Shown one piece after another: positions 37,160-44,571 of a stretch of 64,000 bases of DNA (position 1 is the stretch's first letter; each line of letters begins with the position of its first letter). A program made the position numbers and the translations under genes. The notes under the pieces were generated by a model. That model searched no databases and had not been told where the DNA came from. It worked only from the letters and a program-made list of their open reading frames with translations. This DNA comes from Ligilactobacillus araffinosus DSM 20653 (lineage in GTDB: Bacteria; Bacillota; Bacilli; Lactobacillales; Lactobacillaceae): the NCBI RefSeq assembly GCF_001435375.1, contig NZ_AYYZ01000004.1:35551-99550 (forward strand), written 5' to 3'.

Positions 37160-37804
37160 TTAATTTTTAGTAAATAATGTTGCTGCCTTATCAAAGTCGA
37201 ATTCATCACCAACATGATATTCATCAGCTGGCAAAACTAAAATTCCGCGCTTTTGCGGTGCATTTGGTAAGCCTAATTCACGGGCTGAACAAATCATTCC
37301 GTCACTTTCAACTCCCCGCAACTTACCATTCCAAATTATTGCACCCGTTGGCATCATTGCACCTTCCTTGGCAACCACAACGGTTTGGTCTTGTTCAATG
37401 TTAGGTGCTCCGCAAACGATCTGCAAAACTTGATCATTATCAACGCGGGTCTTCGTTACATGCAAGTGATCAGAATCTGGATGAGCTTCCATTTCTTCAA
37501 CGTATCCAACAACAAACTTCGGTGTTGAATCTTCTTCTAAAAGGTCATCAAAACCGACCTTAGTTAATAATTCGTTTAATAATTTAACTTGATCAGCAGT
37601 TAATAAAACTTGCCCTTGACCATTTAATCCGATCAACGTTTCTGATACATCAAAAAAATTATAGCCAATCGTTTCGTTCGTTTCTTGATTAAAAATTCGA
37701 ACCACATTTTCCTTCTTTTCAAAAGATTGCTTAGCAACATCTGGTTTGATCATCGTAATCAAAACGTCACCTAAATGTTTTGGATTATAACTTGAAATTA
37801 ACAT
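37160..37804 (-). CDS. ytpR: YtpR family tRNA-binding protein
   Basis: A 214-residue protein with an N-terminal DUF4479 region and a C-terminal EMAP/Arc1p-type tRNA-binding OB fold (VGYVEEMEAHPDSDHLHVTK to GAMMPTGAIIWNGKLRG). It resembles the B2 domain of PheT, and its cellular role is not settled. A GTG three codons upstream is rejected because it abuts the AGGGGTG site; the ATG at 37802-37804 is eight bases from it. It lies in ytpP-ytpR-sftA-murC order. Confidence 0.92.
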   Translation of the reverse strand: MLISSYNPKHLGDVLITMIKPDVAKQSFEKKENVVRIFNQETNETIGYNFFDVSETLIGLNGQGQVLLTADQVKLLNELLTKVGFDDLLEEDSTPKFVVGYVEEMEAHPDSDHLHVTKTRVDNDQVLQIVCGAPNIEQDQTVVVAKEGAMMPTGAIIWNGKLRGVESDGMICSARELGLPNAPQKRGILVLPADEYHVGDEFDFDKAATLFTKN

Positions 37805-37817
37805 CGCAAACACACCC

Positions 37818-38138
37818 CTATTTAATATTTTTCAAAAAGTTTTCGACTTCTTCTTTCGTTTTCCGATCTTTGCTTACAAATCGGCCTGCTTCTTTGCCAT
37901 TTCGGTACACAATGAAGCTTGGAATTCCCATTACATCAAGCGCTTGACAAAGATCAAGATTTTCATCGCGATCAATTTTCAAAAATGTATATTCAGGAAA
38001 ATCGGCTTCGATTTCTGGCATAAACGGTTTAATAAAACGACAATCGCCGCACCATGTTGCCGTGAAAAACAAAACATAATTTCCAGACGAAATCTTTTGA
38101 TTGAGTTCATCCATCGTCAGCTTCGGTAGTTTTTCCAT
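37818..38138 (-). CDS. ytpP: Thioredoxin-like protein YtpP
   Basis: A 106-residue thioredoxin-fold protein with active site WCGDC (Cys30, Cys33) instead of the classical WCGPC. In YtpP-like proteins this change goes with roles in bacillithiol or protein-thiol redox chemistry in Bacillus; whether that holds for this organism is not known. The cis-proline is in VMGIPSF near 72. No signal peptide, so cytoplasmic. The start overlaps the trmB stop by one base. Confidence 0.92.
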   Translation of the reverse strand: MEKLPKLTMDELNQKISSGNYVLFFTATWCGDCRFIKPFMPEIEADFPEYTFLKIDRDENLDLCQALDVMGIPSFIVYRNGKEAGRFVSKDRKTKEEVENFLKNIK

Positions 38139-38794
38139 TACTTATTCTCCTCTTCCCGTTGAAAATGGGCCTTTAACTTATAAATTGGACCTTTTTTGCT
38201 GAACTTTTCTTCATATTCAGTCATCACGTTGTCTTCAAGGTCTTCGCTTTGATGAAGATCAAGCCAAACCTGATCAAACCGCATTCCAAAATTATTCATT
38301 GATGTTAGTGAATATTCAAACAAGCCACGGTTATCGGTCTTAAACTCGATATTCCCACTGTTTTTCATCACGATCTGATATTGTTTTAAAAATGTCGGGT
38401 ACGTTAGCCGACGTTTGGCTTGGCGCTTTTTCGGCCATGGATCAGAAAAATTAAGGTAGATTCCGTCAACTTCATCTTCCTCAAAGTATTCAGTCAATCC
38501 GGAACCGTCTGCCCGGACAAGCTGTAAATTCGTCAATTTACGTTCTAATTGCTTCTTCAATGCCATTCCGGTTGCAACGGTCTGTAATTCCATTCCAATG
38601 TAATTGTTTTCGGGATGACGAGCAGCCATTTCAACAATAAACTGTCCTTTCCCCATTCCGACTTCCACAAAAAGTGGTGCTGGTTTTTCAAAACGCGTTT
38701 GCCATTTTCCCTTAAACTGTTGCGGTTCAGTAACCACATACTGCGGATTTTCTTCAATTAAAGGTTTCGCCCACGGACGATTTCGAAGTCTCAT
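38138..38794 (-). CDS. trmB: tRNA (guanine-N7-)-methyltransferase
   Basis: A 218-residue SAM-dependent methyltransferase forming m7G46 in the tRNA variable loop. The SAM-binding motif EVGMGKGQF is near 43, followed by GMELQTVA and the catalytic block [17 protein letters not shown] near 115. Family length. The promoter probably lies just after the ytmP terminator; the ribosome site is AGAGAGG. Trm genes next to ytmP match the Bacillus ytmP-trmB pair. Confidence 0.97.
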   Translation of the reverse strand: MRLRNRPWAKPLIEENPQYVVTEPQQFKGKWQTRFEKPAPLFVEVGMGKGQFIVEMAARHPENNYIGMELQTVATGMALKKQLERKLTNLQLVRADGSGLTEYFEEDEVDGIYLNFSDPWPKKRQAKRRLTYPTFLKQYQIVMKNSGNIEFKTDNRGLFEYSLTSMNNFGMRFDQVWLDLHQSEDLEDNVMTEYEEKFSKKGPIYKLKAHFQREEENK

Positions 38795-38814
38795 TCAAAT
38801 TTCCTCTCTAAAAA

Positions 38815-38846
38815 ATCAGGAGGCTGTGCCACCGCCCAGCCTCTCA
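38815..38846 (-). terminator. Terminator of ytmP, GAGGCTG family
   Basis: GAGGCTGGGC-GGTG-GCACAGCCTC (38820-38843) with one mismatch, followed on the minus strand by TGATTTTTT. It separates ytmP from trmB. Confidence 0.82.
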
Positions 38847-38847
38847 A

Positions 38848-39654
38848 TTATTTATTAATTTTGTAATAATCTTGTTCATTTACAATTGCTGCTAACTTAA
38901 CGATGTCTTGGTTCATTTCATGGAAACGACCACGCCGGTGATGATCCTCAATCATTTCAACCATATTTTCCATTGCATACCAAACAATTCGCATTTGCGT
39001 TTCGTCACTTGGTTGATGACCGAAATATTGAGTTAACCATTGATTCCACTCTGTGCGTGGGACATACTGGCACATTAACATGCTTAAATCCAACGTTGGG
39101 TCAGCTAATTTGGCTGAATCCCAATCAACGAGATAAAGCTTATCCTCGTCAGATAAGAGCCAGTTTTTATGATTTAAATCGCCATGACATACTTCGTAAT
39201 TCGAGCGTCCCAATTGCGGTTGATTACCTTTCAATGCTTTTAAAACTTTCGAGATCAAAGGATGATTCCGTAAGTCCGGTGCTAGTTCAAGATAACACTT
39301 ATCAATCAGATCAGCAGGCGTCAGGGTGCATCCTCCGACCTGTTTCCACATCTTCTTTAATAATGAAGAATGATGAACCCGCCACAGTAAATCAGAAACG
39401 CGTTTTTCACGCATTTCTTCCCGCTTAAGGTTTCGCCCATTCAACCATTCCTGAGCGGTCAAGGTATCCCCTGACGTCATTCGCTTCGTCCACACCAATC
39501 GCGGCGTAATTTCTTCAATCGAAAGAGCCGCCAAGAATGGTGATGTATTTCGTTTTAAAAATAAGCGTTTATCATTATTGACACCCATATAAGCCATTCC
39601 GGTGTCACCGTTAACTGGGAGAATGCGCCAACCAGACTTTTGATTGGATTCCAT
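38848..39654 (-). CDS. ytmP: YtmP family phosphotransferase (APH/choline-kinase fold)
   Basis: A 268-residue [17 protein letters not shown] phosphotransferase. The catalytic loop HGDLNHKNWL is at 157-166 and the metal-binding motif reads DWD (177-179). The N-terminal nucleotide-binding half is less conserved. Bacillus YtmP is the homologue by location (next to trmB), and the substrate is unknown; aminoglycoside resistance should not be assumed. It has its own promoter (39694-39723) and terminator. Confidence 0.88.
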   Translation of the reverse strand: MESNQKSGWRILPVNGDTGMAYMGVNNDKRLFLKRNTSPFLAALSIEEITPRLVWTKRMTSGDTLTAQEWLNGRNLKREEMREKRVSDLLWRVHHSSLLKKMWKQVGGCTLTPADLIDKCYLELAPDLRNHPLISKVLKALKGNQPQLGRSNYEVCHGDLNHKNWLLSDEDKLYLVDWDSAKLADPTLDLSMLMCQYVPRTEWNQWLTQYFGHQPSDETQMRIVWYAMENMVEMIEDHHRRGRFHEMNQDIVKLAAIVNEQDYYKINK

Positions 39655-39693
39655 TTTGTCACTCTCCTCCTACACATATCGATAACTAATTAA

Positions 39694-39723
39694 AGTCTAC
39701 AAAATACCTGCAAATAATGTCAA
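39694..39723 (-). promoter_or_regulatory. Promoter of ytmP
   Basis: Perfect TTGACA (39718-39723) overlapping the ecsB stop codon, an 18-base spacer and TAGACT (39694-39699), read on the minus strand. Confidence 0.75.
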
Positions 39724-40931
39724 GCACCTTTATTAAATCTTTTATTAAGACTGAAATAGACAAGCAAAAGTTCAATTCCAACTGCCCCAATTACCAAAAT
39801 AACCGCTACAACCAATGAGTGCGTTGCAATTAACAGTGCTACGGTAAAAATCACAACTTGAGCAGCCGTTAACACGCCAAGGACCTTTCGAAAACTTGCA
39901 AGTTGCTGACTTGGCTTTACTGGATAAAGATGGGTAAAGACAATATCGTAAAATTGGTTTGCAAGTGGAATCAATTGGAAGCTAGTTAAGTATACAAAAA
40001 GTAATCCAATCAAAAGACTTACCCATTTTAAATTGATAAATAGCATCAACAAAACACCAATGATCGTTAACCGCATAAATAATCCGCTATATTCTGAATT
40101 GCGCCAAAATCCACGCCAGTATAAATATTTATATGTTTGGCGCGAATCTTGTTGAAACCGCGGCAATAATCGATCCAGGTAACGACGGCGTTTGATTTTC
40201 TGATGCACTTCCGGAACATCCGTAAACAAACTGAAAAATTTATAAATCCGCATGACCCGTTTATCCTCAGCGGCAATTGCGTCTTTCCATTTAAAGACAT
40301 GGTAGTTCGCTTTTTTACGTAATTGAAGCATACCGCCCCAGCTAACCACTGCAATGATTAGAGTCATCCATGGGCTAACTAAGATTCCAATGGCGATTCC
40401 AATTAATGAAATTCCTTGTTTCAAAAGCTGCATTTGTCCTGAATTCCACTTTTGATCAAACAGAACATTCTCCTCAAAAAGAAGCTGCATCCATTTCAAA
40501 AGAACCTGGCTTACAATCAAAATTACCCAATCAAACCATTTAAAGTGAAGAATGCGAACTAAAAATGGCACGGTAATCAACCCGCAACTGATTTGAATTA
40601 ACGCGGTCATTATCATGCTATGATGGCGTGCTTTAATCAAATAATCATTAATGCGGTAATCATTTGGCAGTAAGAAAACGATATCCGGCTTTTGAAGAAG
40701 CGTTACAAGCTTTCCAATCTGTAAAATGATCATTAACGCAACGATTGCTACTAGTCGGTCAAAAAACGTTAGCGGATGAACATAGTGATCAATAAAATTA
40801 AAGTAGCCGTAGCAAACAGCTCCAAAAACAAAAAAAAGCGCAATTACAAAATGGTCGTTAAAAACATAACGCAAGTATTTCAATAATTTTTGCTGATATT
40901 GACCGAGACGTTGATTCCAAATTTTATTCAT
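39720..40931 (-). CDS. ecsB: EcsB, ABC transporter permease
   Basis: A 403-residue membrane protein with about eight to ten predicted helices (clusters at 25-65, 100-200, 280-330 and 350-395), related to EcsB of Bacillus. The Ecs transporter affects protein secretion, proteolysis of anti-sigma factors and competence in Bacillus, and peptide or pheromone handling in other Firmicutes; the transported substrate here is unknown. It overlaps ecsA by eight bases. A third gene, ecsC, found in Bacillus, is missing. Confidence 0.92.
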   Translation of the reverse strand: MNKIWNQRLGQYQQKLLKYLRYVFNDHFVIALFFVFGAVCYGYFNFIDHYVHPLTFFDRLVAIVALMIILQIGKLVTLLQKPDIVFLLPNDYRINDYLIKARHHSMIMTALIQISCGLITVPFLVRILHFKWFDWVILIVSQVLLKWMQLLFEENVLFDQKWNSGQMQLLKQGISLIGIAIGILVSPWMTLIIAVVSWGGMLQLRKKANYHVFKWKDAIAAEDKRVMRIYKFFSLFTDVPEVHQKIKRRRYLDRLLPRFQQDSRQTYKYLYWRGFWRNSEYSGLFMRLTIIGVLLMLFINLKWVSLLIGLLFVYLTSFQLIPLANQFYDIVFTHLYPVKPSQQLASFRKVLGVLTAAQVVIFTVALLIATHSLVVAVILVIGAVGIELLLVYFSLNKRFNKGA

Positions 40932-41664
40932 GAGCCGAGTCCCCCTGCGTCATTTCTAAATAAATATCTGATAGATCAGCATCTTGTTTATTCATTTGAT
41001 CTTGAAGATCGCTCAAATCACCCTGAGCTTCAACTTGACCATGATTAAGCATTACAAACCGGTCACAAATTTTTTGCGCAGTTTCAAGCACGTGCGTTGA
41101 CATTAAAACAGCTGCTCCCTGTACCTTAACTTCATCAATCAATCCTGTTAAATCTCGAATTGCAAGCGGGTCAAGGCCATAAAATGGTTCATCAATAATA
41201 AAGATTTCCGCATTGGTAATAAAAGCACACGTGATCATTACCTTTTGCCGCATTCCTTTTGAAAAGTTTGCTGGGAACCAATCAAGTTTTTTATCCAATC
41301 GGAACATTTTCAACAAGCGATTAGCCTTCTTCCATGCTTCATCATGGTCAAGATTATAAGCCATCATTGTCAATTCAAGGTGTTCCTTCAAGGTCAATTC
41401 ATCATACAAAACTGGCGTTTCCGGAATATAAGCCAACTTTGTTTTGTATTTTTTAGGGTCGTCAAATAACGTAACTCCATCAATGGTAATTTCGCCCTTT
41501 TGCGGTTCAAGCAGGCCAATAATGTGTTTGATCGTCGTTGACTTTCCGGCCCCGTTCAATCCGATTAGGCCAACTAATTCACCTGGTTGAACTTCAAATG
41601 AAACATCTTTAAGGACTGGAATTTGAGAATATCCCCCAACTAAATGACTCACTTTTAATGTCAT
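40924..41664 (-). CDS. ecsA: EcsA, ABC transporter ATP-binding protein
   Basis: A 246-residue ABC ATPase. Walker A GLNGAGKST is at 35-43, the signature is the unusual FSKGMRQKV near 140, Walker B is IFIIDEP near 163 and the switch His is in MSTHVLE near 194. The context settles the name: ecsB downstream and hit divergent upstream, as in Bacillus. The -10 box at 41702-41707 lies 38 bases from the start. Confidence 0.95.
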   Translation of the reverse strand: MTLKVSHLVGGYSQIPVLKDVSFEVQPGELVGLIGLNGAGKSTTIKHIIGLLEPQKGEITIDGVTLFDDPKKYKTKLAYIPETPVLYDELTLKEHLELTMMAYNLDHDEAWKKANRLLKMFRLDKKLDWFPANFSKGMRQKVMITCAFITNAEIFIIDEPFYGLDPLAIRDLTGLIDEVKVQGAAVLMSTHVLETAQKICDRFVMLNHGQVEAQGDLSDLQDQMNKQDADLSDIYLEMTQGDSAHE

Positions 41665-41701
41665 ATTCTTCGTTCCCTTCTACTATCCATTGTTAGTAAA
41701 A

Positions 41702-41718
41702 ATTATATCATGTATACT
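41702..41718. promoter_or_regulatory. Overlapping divergent -10 boxes for ecsA and hit
   Basis: TATAAT (minus strand, 41702-41707, preceded by TGA as an extended -10) for ecsA and TATACT (plus strand, 41713-41718, preceded by TG) for hit are only five bases apart. The two promoters point away from each other and must compete for polymerase. Confidence 0.6.
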
Positions 41719-41751
41719 TGATTGTGAACGATAAATGAAAGAAGGATTATT

Positions 41752-42183
41752 ATGGCTGACAATTGTGTTTTTTGTAAAATCATCAACGGTGAAATTCCAA
41801 GCACCACGGTTTATGAAGATGAAGATGTGAAGGCTTTTCTTGATATTTCACAAACAACGCCCGGACATACTCTTTTGGTTCCTAAAAAGCATGTTCAAGA
41901 TATCTTTGAATATGATGATGAACTTGCTCAAAAAGTTTTGACGAAAATTCCAATGATTGCGCGGGCCATTCGCAACTTTGATCCTGCAATTCAAGGGTTA
42001 AACATTGTTAATAACAACGGTGAAGTTGCATATCAGTCAGTCTTTCATTCACATATTCACTTTATTCCACGGTATTCTGCAGATGAAGGCTTCTCAATGA
42101 ACTTTGCTGATAATACTGCCAACTACAACGCTGATCAATTGGAAAAAATCGCTGCCCGAATTCGGACTAAATTGGAGAAGTAA
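41752..42183 (+). CDS. hit: HIT family protein
   Basis: A 143-residue histidine-triad hydrolase of the HINT branch. An N-terminal CVFCKI segment with two cysteines and the triad FHSHIHFIPR near 99-107 are present. Such enzymes hydrolyse purine nucleoside phosphoramidates and adenylated substrates. The ATG has an AAGGA site. It stands divergent from ecsA and is followed two bases later by the YhaH-like gene, the Bacillus order. Confidence 0.94.
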   Translation: MADNCVFCKIINGEIPSTTVYEDEDVKAFLDISQTTPGHTLLVPKKHVQDIFEYDDELAQKVLTKIPMIARAIRNFDPAIQGLNIVNNNGEVAYQSVFHSHIHFIPRYSADEGFSMNFADNTANYNADQLEKIAARIRTKLEK

Positions 42184-42185
42184 TT

Positions 42186-42488
42186 ATGAAAAAATTTCTT
42201 TTGCGTTTTCTTTTAATTTCAGGAGCTTTAGCCGGAATTGCATATTGGAAAAAAGATCAAATTTTGGACGTATTGATCCAACACTCAATCGATGTGGATC
42301 GAATCAATGGATCAGTTGATAACGTTATTGATAAAGCTGAAATTGTTAAGCAAAAAATTTCGGAAGCCAAACAAACCTTGAATAATTCTAAAGACGTTAT
42401 TCAAAGTTTCGAAGACGATATCACTAAGTATTCAACTGATATTCAACCATTAGTCGAAAATATTAAAAATAAACTTAAAGATAAGTAG
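42186..42488 (+). CDS. YhaH/YtxH-like small membrane-anchored protein
   Basis: A 100-residue protein with one N-terminal membrane helix (about 6-21) and a long charged helical tail that looks coiled-coil (VDNVIDKAEIVKQKISEAK and onward). This is the YtxH-like architecture, and the position after hit and before prsA corresponds to Bacillus yhaH. Function unknown. It is two bases after hit, therefore co-transcribed. Confidence 0.75.
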   Translation: MKKFLLRFLLISGALAGIAYWKKDQILDVLIQHSIDVDRINGSVDNVIDKAEIVKQKISEAKQTLNNSKDVIQSFEDDITKYSTDIQPLVENIKNKLKDK

Positions 42489-42550
42489 ATTAAAAACAGA
42501 ATAATATATGAAAATTTACTGAATTCTATTCCGATTTATTTCTTTTATGG

Positions 42551-42556
42551 TATAGT
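42551..42556 (+). promoter_or_regulatory. -10 box of prsA
   Basis: TGGTATAGT, an extended -10 (core 42551-42556), 45 bases before the chosen prsA ATG. The -35 region is AT-rich without a clear hexamer. Confidence 0.5.
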
Positions 42557-42600
42557 TAGAAATGTTATTAAAAAAATAGAAATGGATGTGTTTATTTCTT

Positions 42601-43506
42601 ATGAAGAAAATGAAAAAACTGCTTGTCGCAGCTTTAGGGGTTTTGATGGCATTCAGTTTAGCTGCATGTTCAAAGACTGTTGCTACAACTTCAGGTGGTA
42701 AGATCACTGAAAGTGAATATTACAACAAGATGAAGGAAACTCAAAATGGGAAACAAGTCCTTCAACAAATGATTTTAGACAAAGTACTTGAGAAAGACTA
42801 TGGCAGCAAAGTTTCAAAGGATGATGTTAACAAACAATATAATGCTTTAAAGAGTCAATATGGTTCTCAGTTTTCGGCTGCTTTACAACAAAACAGTTTG
42901 ACACCATCAACTTTGAAAGAGCAGATTCGCGATAATTTATTGTTAAAGCAGGCTGTGATTGCTAATACAAAAATTACCAACAAAATGCTAAAACAACAAT
43001 GGAAAGATTTTGAACCAAAGATTACGGTAGCTCACATTTTAGTTCAAAAAGAATCTGATGCTCAAGATATCATTAACCAGCTTAAACAAAACGGTAGTTA
43101 TGATAACTTTAAACAATTAGCTAAGAAATATTCAGAAGATACATCTACCAAGAACAAAGGCGGCAAACTTCCTTCATTTGATGGTACCGATACTCAATTA
43201 GATAGTTCGTTCAAACAAGCAGCATTTAAATTAAAAACTGGACAATTTACGGAATCACCGGTTAAGACTGCCTACGGATATCAAGTTATTTACTGTATTA
43301 AGAATCCTGGTAAAGGTCAAATGAAAGACCATATCAAGCAATTGAAGGATCAAATTATTAACGAAGAAATGAATAATCAGGCTACATTACAAAAAGTCGT
43401 TTCTAAAGTATTAAAGAACGGTGACGTTTCAATCAAAGATAAAGATCTCCAAAACATCTTATCAAATTACACCGGTTCTGGTACAAACCAAACTAATAAT
43501 AATTAA
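42601..43506 (+). CDS. prsA: PrsA, extracellular foldase lipoprotein (parvulin type)
   Basis: A 301-residue lipoprotein peptidyl-prolyl isomerase that folds secreted proteins outside the membrane. The signal peptide runs from MKKMKKLL to the lipobox SLAAC with the lipidated cysteine at 23. Then come an N-terminal SurA-like region, a parvulin domain (about 130-230, VAHILVQ to AYGYQVIYC), and a C-terminal helical part. An upstream in-frame ATG at 42586 exists; I chose 42601 because it gives a normal signal peptide, though neither ribosome site is strong. Downstream neighbour yhaM is convergent. Confidence 0.94.
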   Translation: MKKMKKLLVAALGVLMAFSLAACSKTVATTSGGKITESEYYNKMKETQNGKQVLQQMILDKVLEKDYGSKVSKDDVNKQYNALKSQYGSQFSAALQQNSLTPSTLKEQIRDNLLLKQAVIANTKITNKMLKQQWKDFEPKITVAHILVQKESDAQDIINQLKQNGSYDNFKQLAKKYSEDTSTKNKGGKLPSFDGTDTQLDSSFKQAAFKLKTGQFTESPVKTAYGYQVIYCIKNPGKGQMKDHIKQLKDQIINEEMNNQATLQKVVSKVLKNGDVSIKDKDLQNILSNYTGSGTNQTNNN

Positions 43507-43512
43507 AGCCCT

Positions 43513-43587
43513 TAAAAGCACTTGCAACTTTGTTGTGGGTGCTTTTGATTAATAAAAAATCCCAGCAATTTAATGCTGGGATTTTTT
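43513..43587. terminator. Two hairpins between prsA and yhaM, the second bidirectional
   Basis: AAAAGCAC ... GTGCTTTT (43514-43547) follows prsA. AAAAAATCCCAGCA-ATTTAA-TGCTGGGATTTTTT (43554-43587) has A and T runs on both sides and can end both prsA and the convergent yhaM. Confidence 0.88.
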
Positions 43588-43588
43588 A

Positions 43589-44539
43589 TTATTTCTTATC
43601 TTCCGGTTTATAAAAGTTTCGACCATCCAAGCCAAAAATTCGTTCCGAAAATTCACCCTCCTCAGTGTGATCAAGAGCCCCTTTCATCATTTGAATTGAG
43701 GCATCAAGATCATCTAAGTGATGTAAAATTTCAGCCTCCATTAAGTGTGGTTGTACCGGTGATCCATATTCCATTAATCCATGATGAGCTAAAATCATAT
43801 GCCGAAGTAAAATCACATCTTGACTTTGCTGATCAATATCAAGCTTTTGACAAGCTTCGACAATTTGTTCATCGATTAAAACAATATGTCCGACTAAATT
43901 ACCTTCTAAAGTATAACGGGTCGCAATGGGACCCGAAAGTTCAATTACTTTTCCCAAATCATGCAGTATTGCTCCGGCATATAGTAATGAACGGTCAACA
44001 AAGTCATATTCTTCAGTAACTGCTTTAGCTAATCGTAAGATTGATAATGTATGATATGCTAATCCGCCAGCAAAGGCATGATGATTCTTCTTAGCAGCCG
44101 GAAATGTGAAAAAACGATCATGATATTTTTTAATCAAATAGTGAACGATTTTACTCCATGTTTGATTCTTGATTTCCAGGAAAAAAGCATTGAAATCTTT
44201 TTCCATCGAAGAAGTATCTTCTGGAGCTCGTGGTACAAAGTCTAGCGGATCATTCGGTTCACCGTCATGCGGAAGATGAAGATTAAAAATCTTAATTTGA
44301 GGATTATTTTGATAATTTTCTCGCTTACCGGTAATGTGAACAACGCGGCCCTCTTGAAAATTCTCAATATCTTCATCTGATGCATCCCAAAATTTTGCCA
44401 TGATCTCGCCGGAATGGTCACAAAAAATAAATGAAATAAACTTTGAACCATTTTTGGCAATACGGACATCTGCAGTTTTAATCAACGCAAACAAATCCAT
44501 ATTTTCATCAATTTTATAATCAAAAATCTCTTTTGCCAT
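43589..44539 (-). CDS. yhaM: 3'-5' exoribonuclease YhaM
   Basis: A 316-residue protein with an N-terminal OB-fold nucleic-acid-binding domain (about 15-95) and a C-terminal HD phosphohydrolase domain (His163; His193-Asp194 in GAILHDLGKV). YhaM degrades RNA, and single-stranded DNA, from the 3' end with Mn. The open frame reaches 12 codons further, but the ATG at 44537-44539 has AGAGG eight bases before it and the normal MAKEIFDY start. It lies 32 bases after the PBP gene and is probably co-transcribed with it. Confidence 0.93.
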   Translation of the reverse strand: MAKEIFDYKIDENMDLFALIKTADVRIAKNGSKFISFIFCDHSGEIMAKFWDASDEDIENFQEGRVVHITGKRENYQNNPQIKIFNLHLPHDGEPNDPLDFVPRAPEDTSSMEKDFNAFFLEIKNQTWSKIVHYLIKKYHDRFFTFPAAKKNHHAFAGGLAYHTLSILRLAKAVTEEYDFVDRSLLYAGAILHDLGKVIELSGPIATRYTLEGNLVGHIVLIDEQIVEACQKLDIDQQSQDVILLRHMILAHHGLMEYGSPVQPHLMEAEILHHLDDLDASIQMMKGALDHTEEGEFSERIFGLDGRNFYKPEDKK

Positions 44540-44571
44540 CTGTCTCGCCTCTTTAAAATTCAATTTAAAAA

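Noticed and set aside
38848..39654. Aminoglycoside resistance gene
   Set aside because: The phosphotransferase motif is shared with choline and other kinases; the position next to trmB identifies it as YtmP, a housekeeping relative.
43573..44019. 148-codon plus-strand frame inside yhaM
   Set aside because: It starts within the prsA/yhaM terminator and is antisense to an intact conserved gene.
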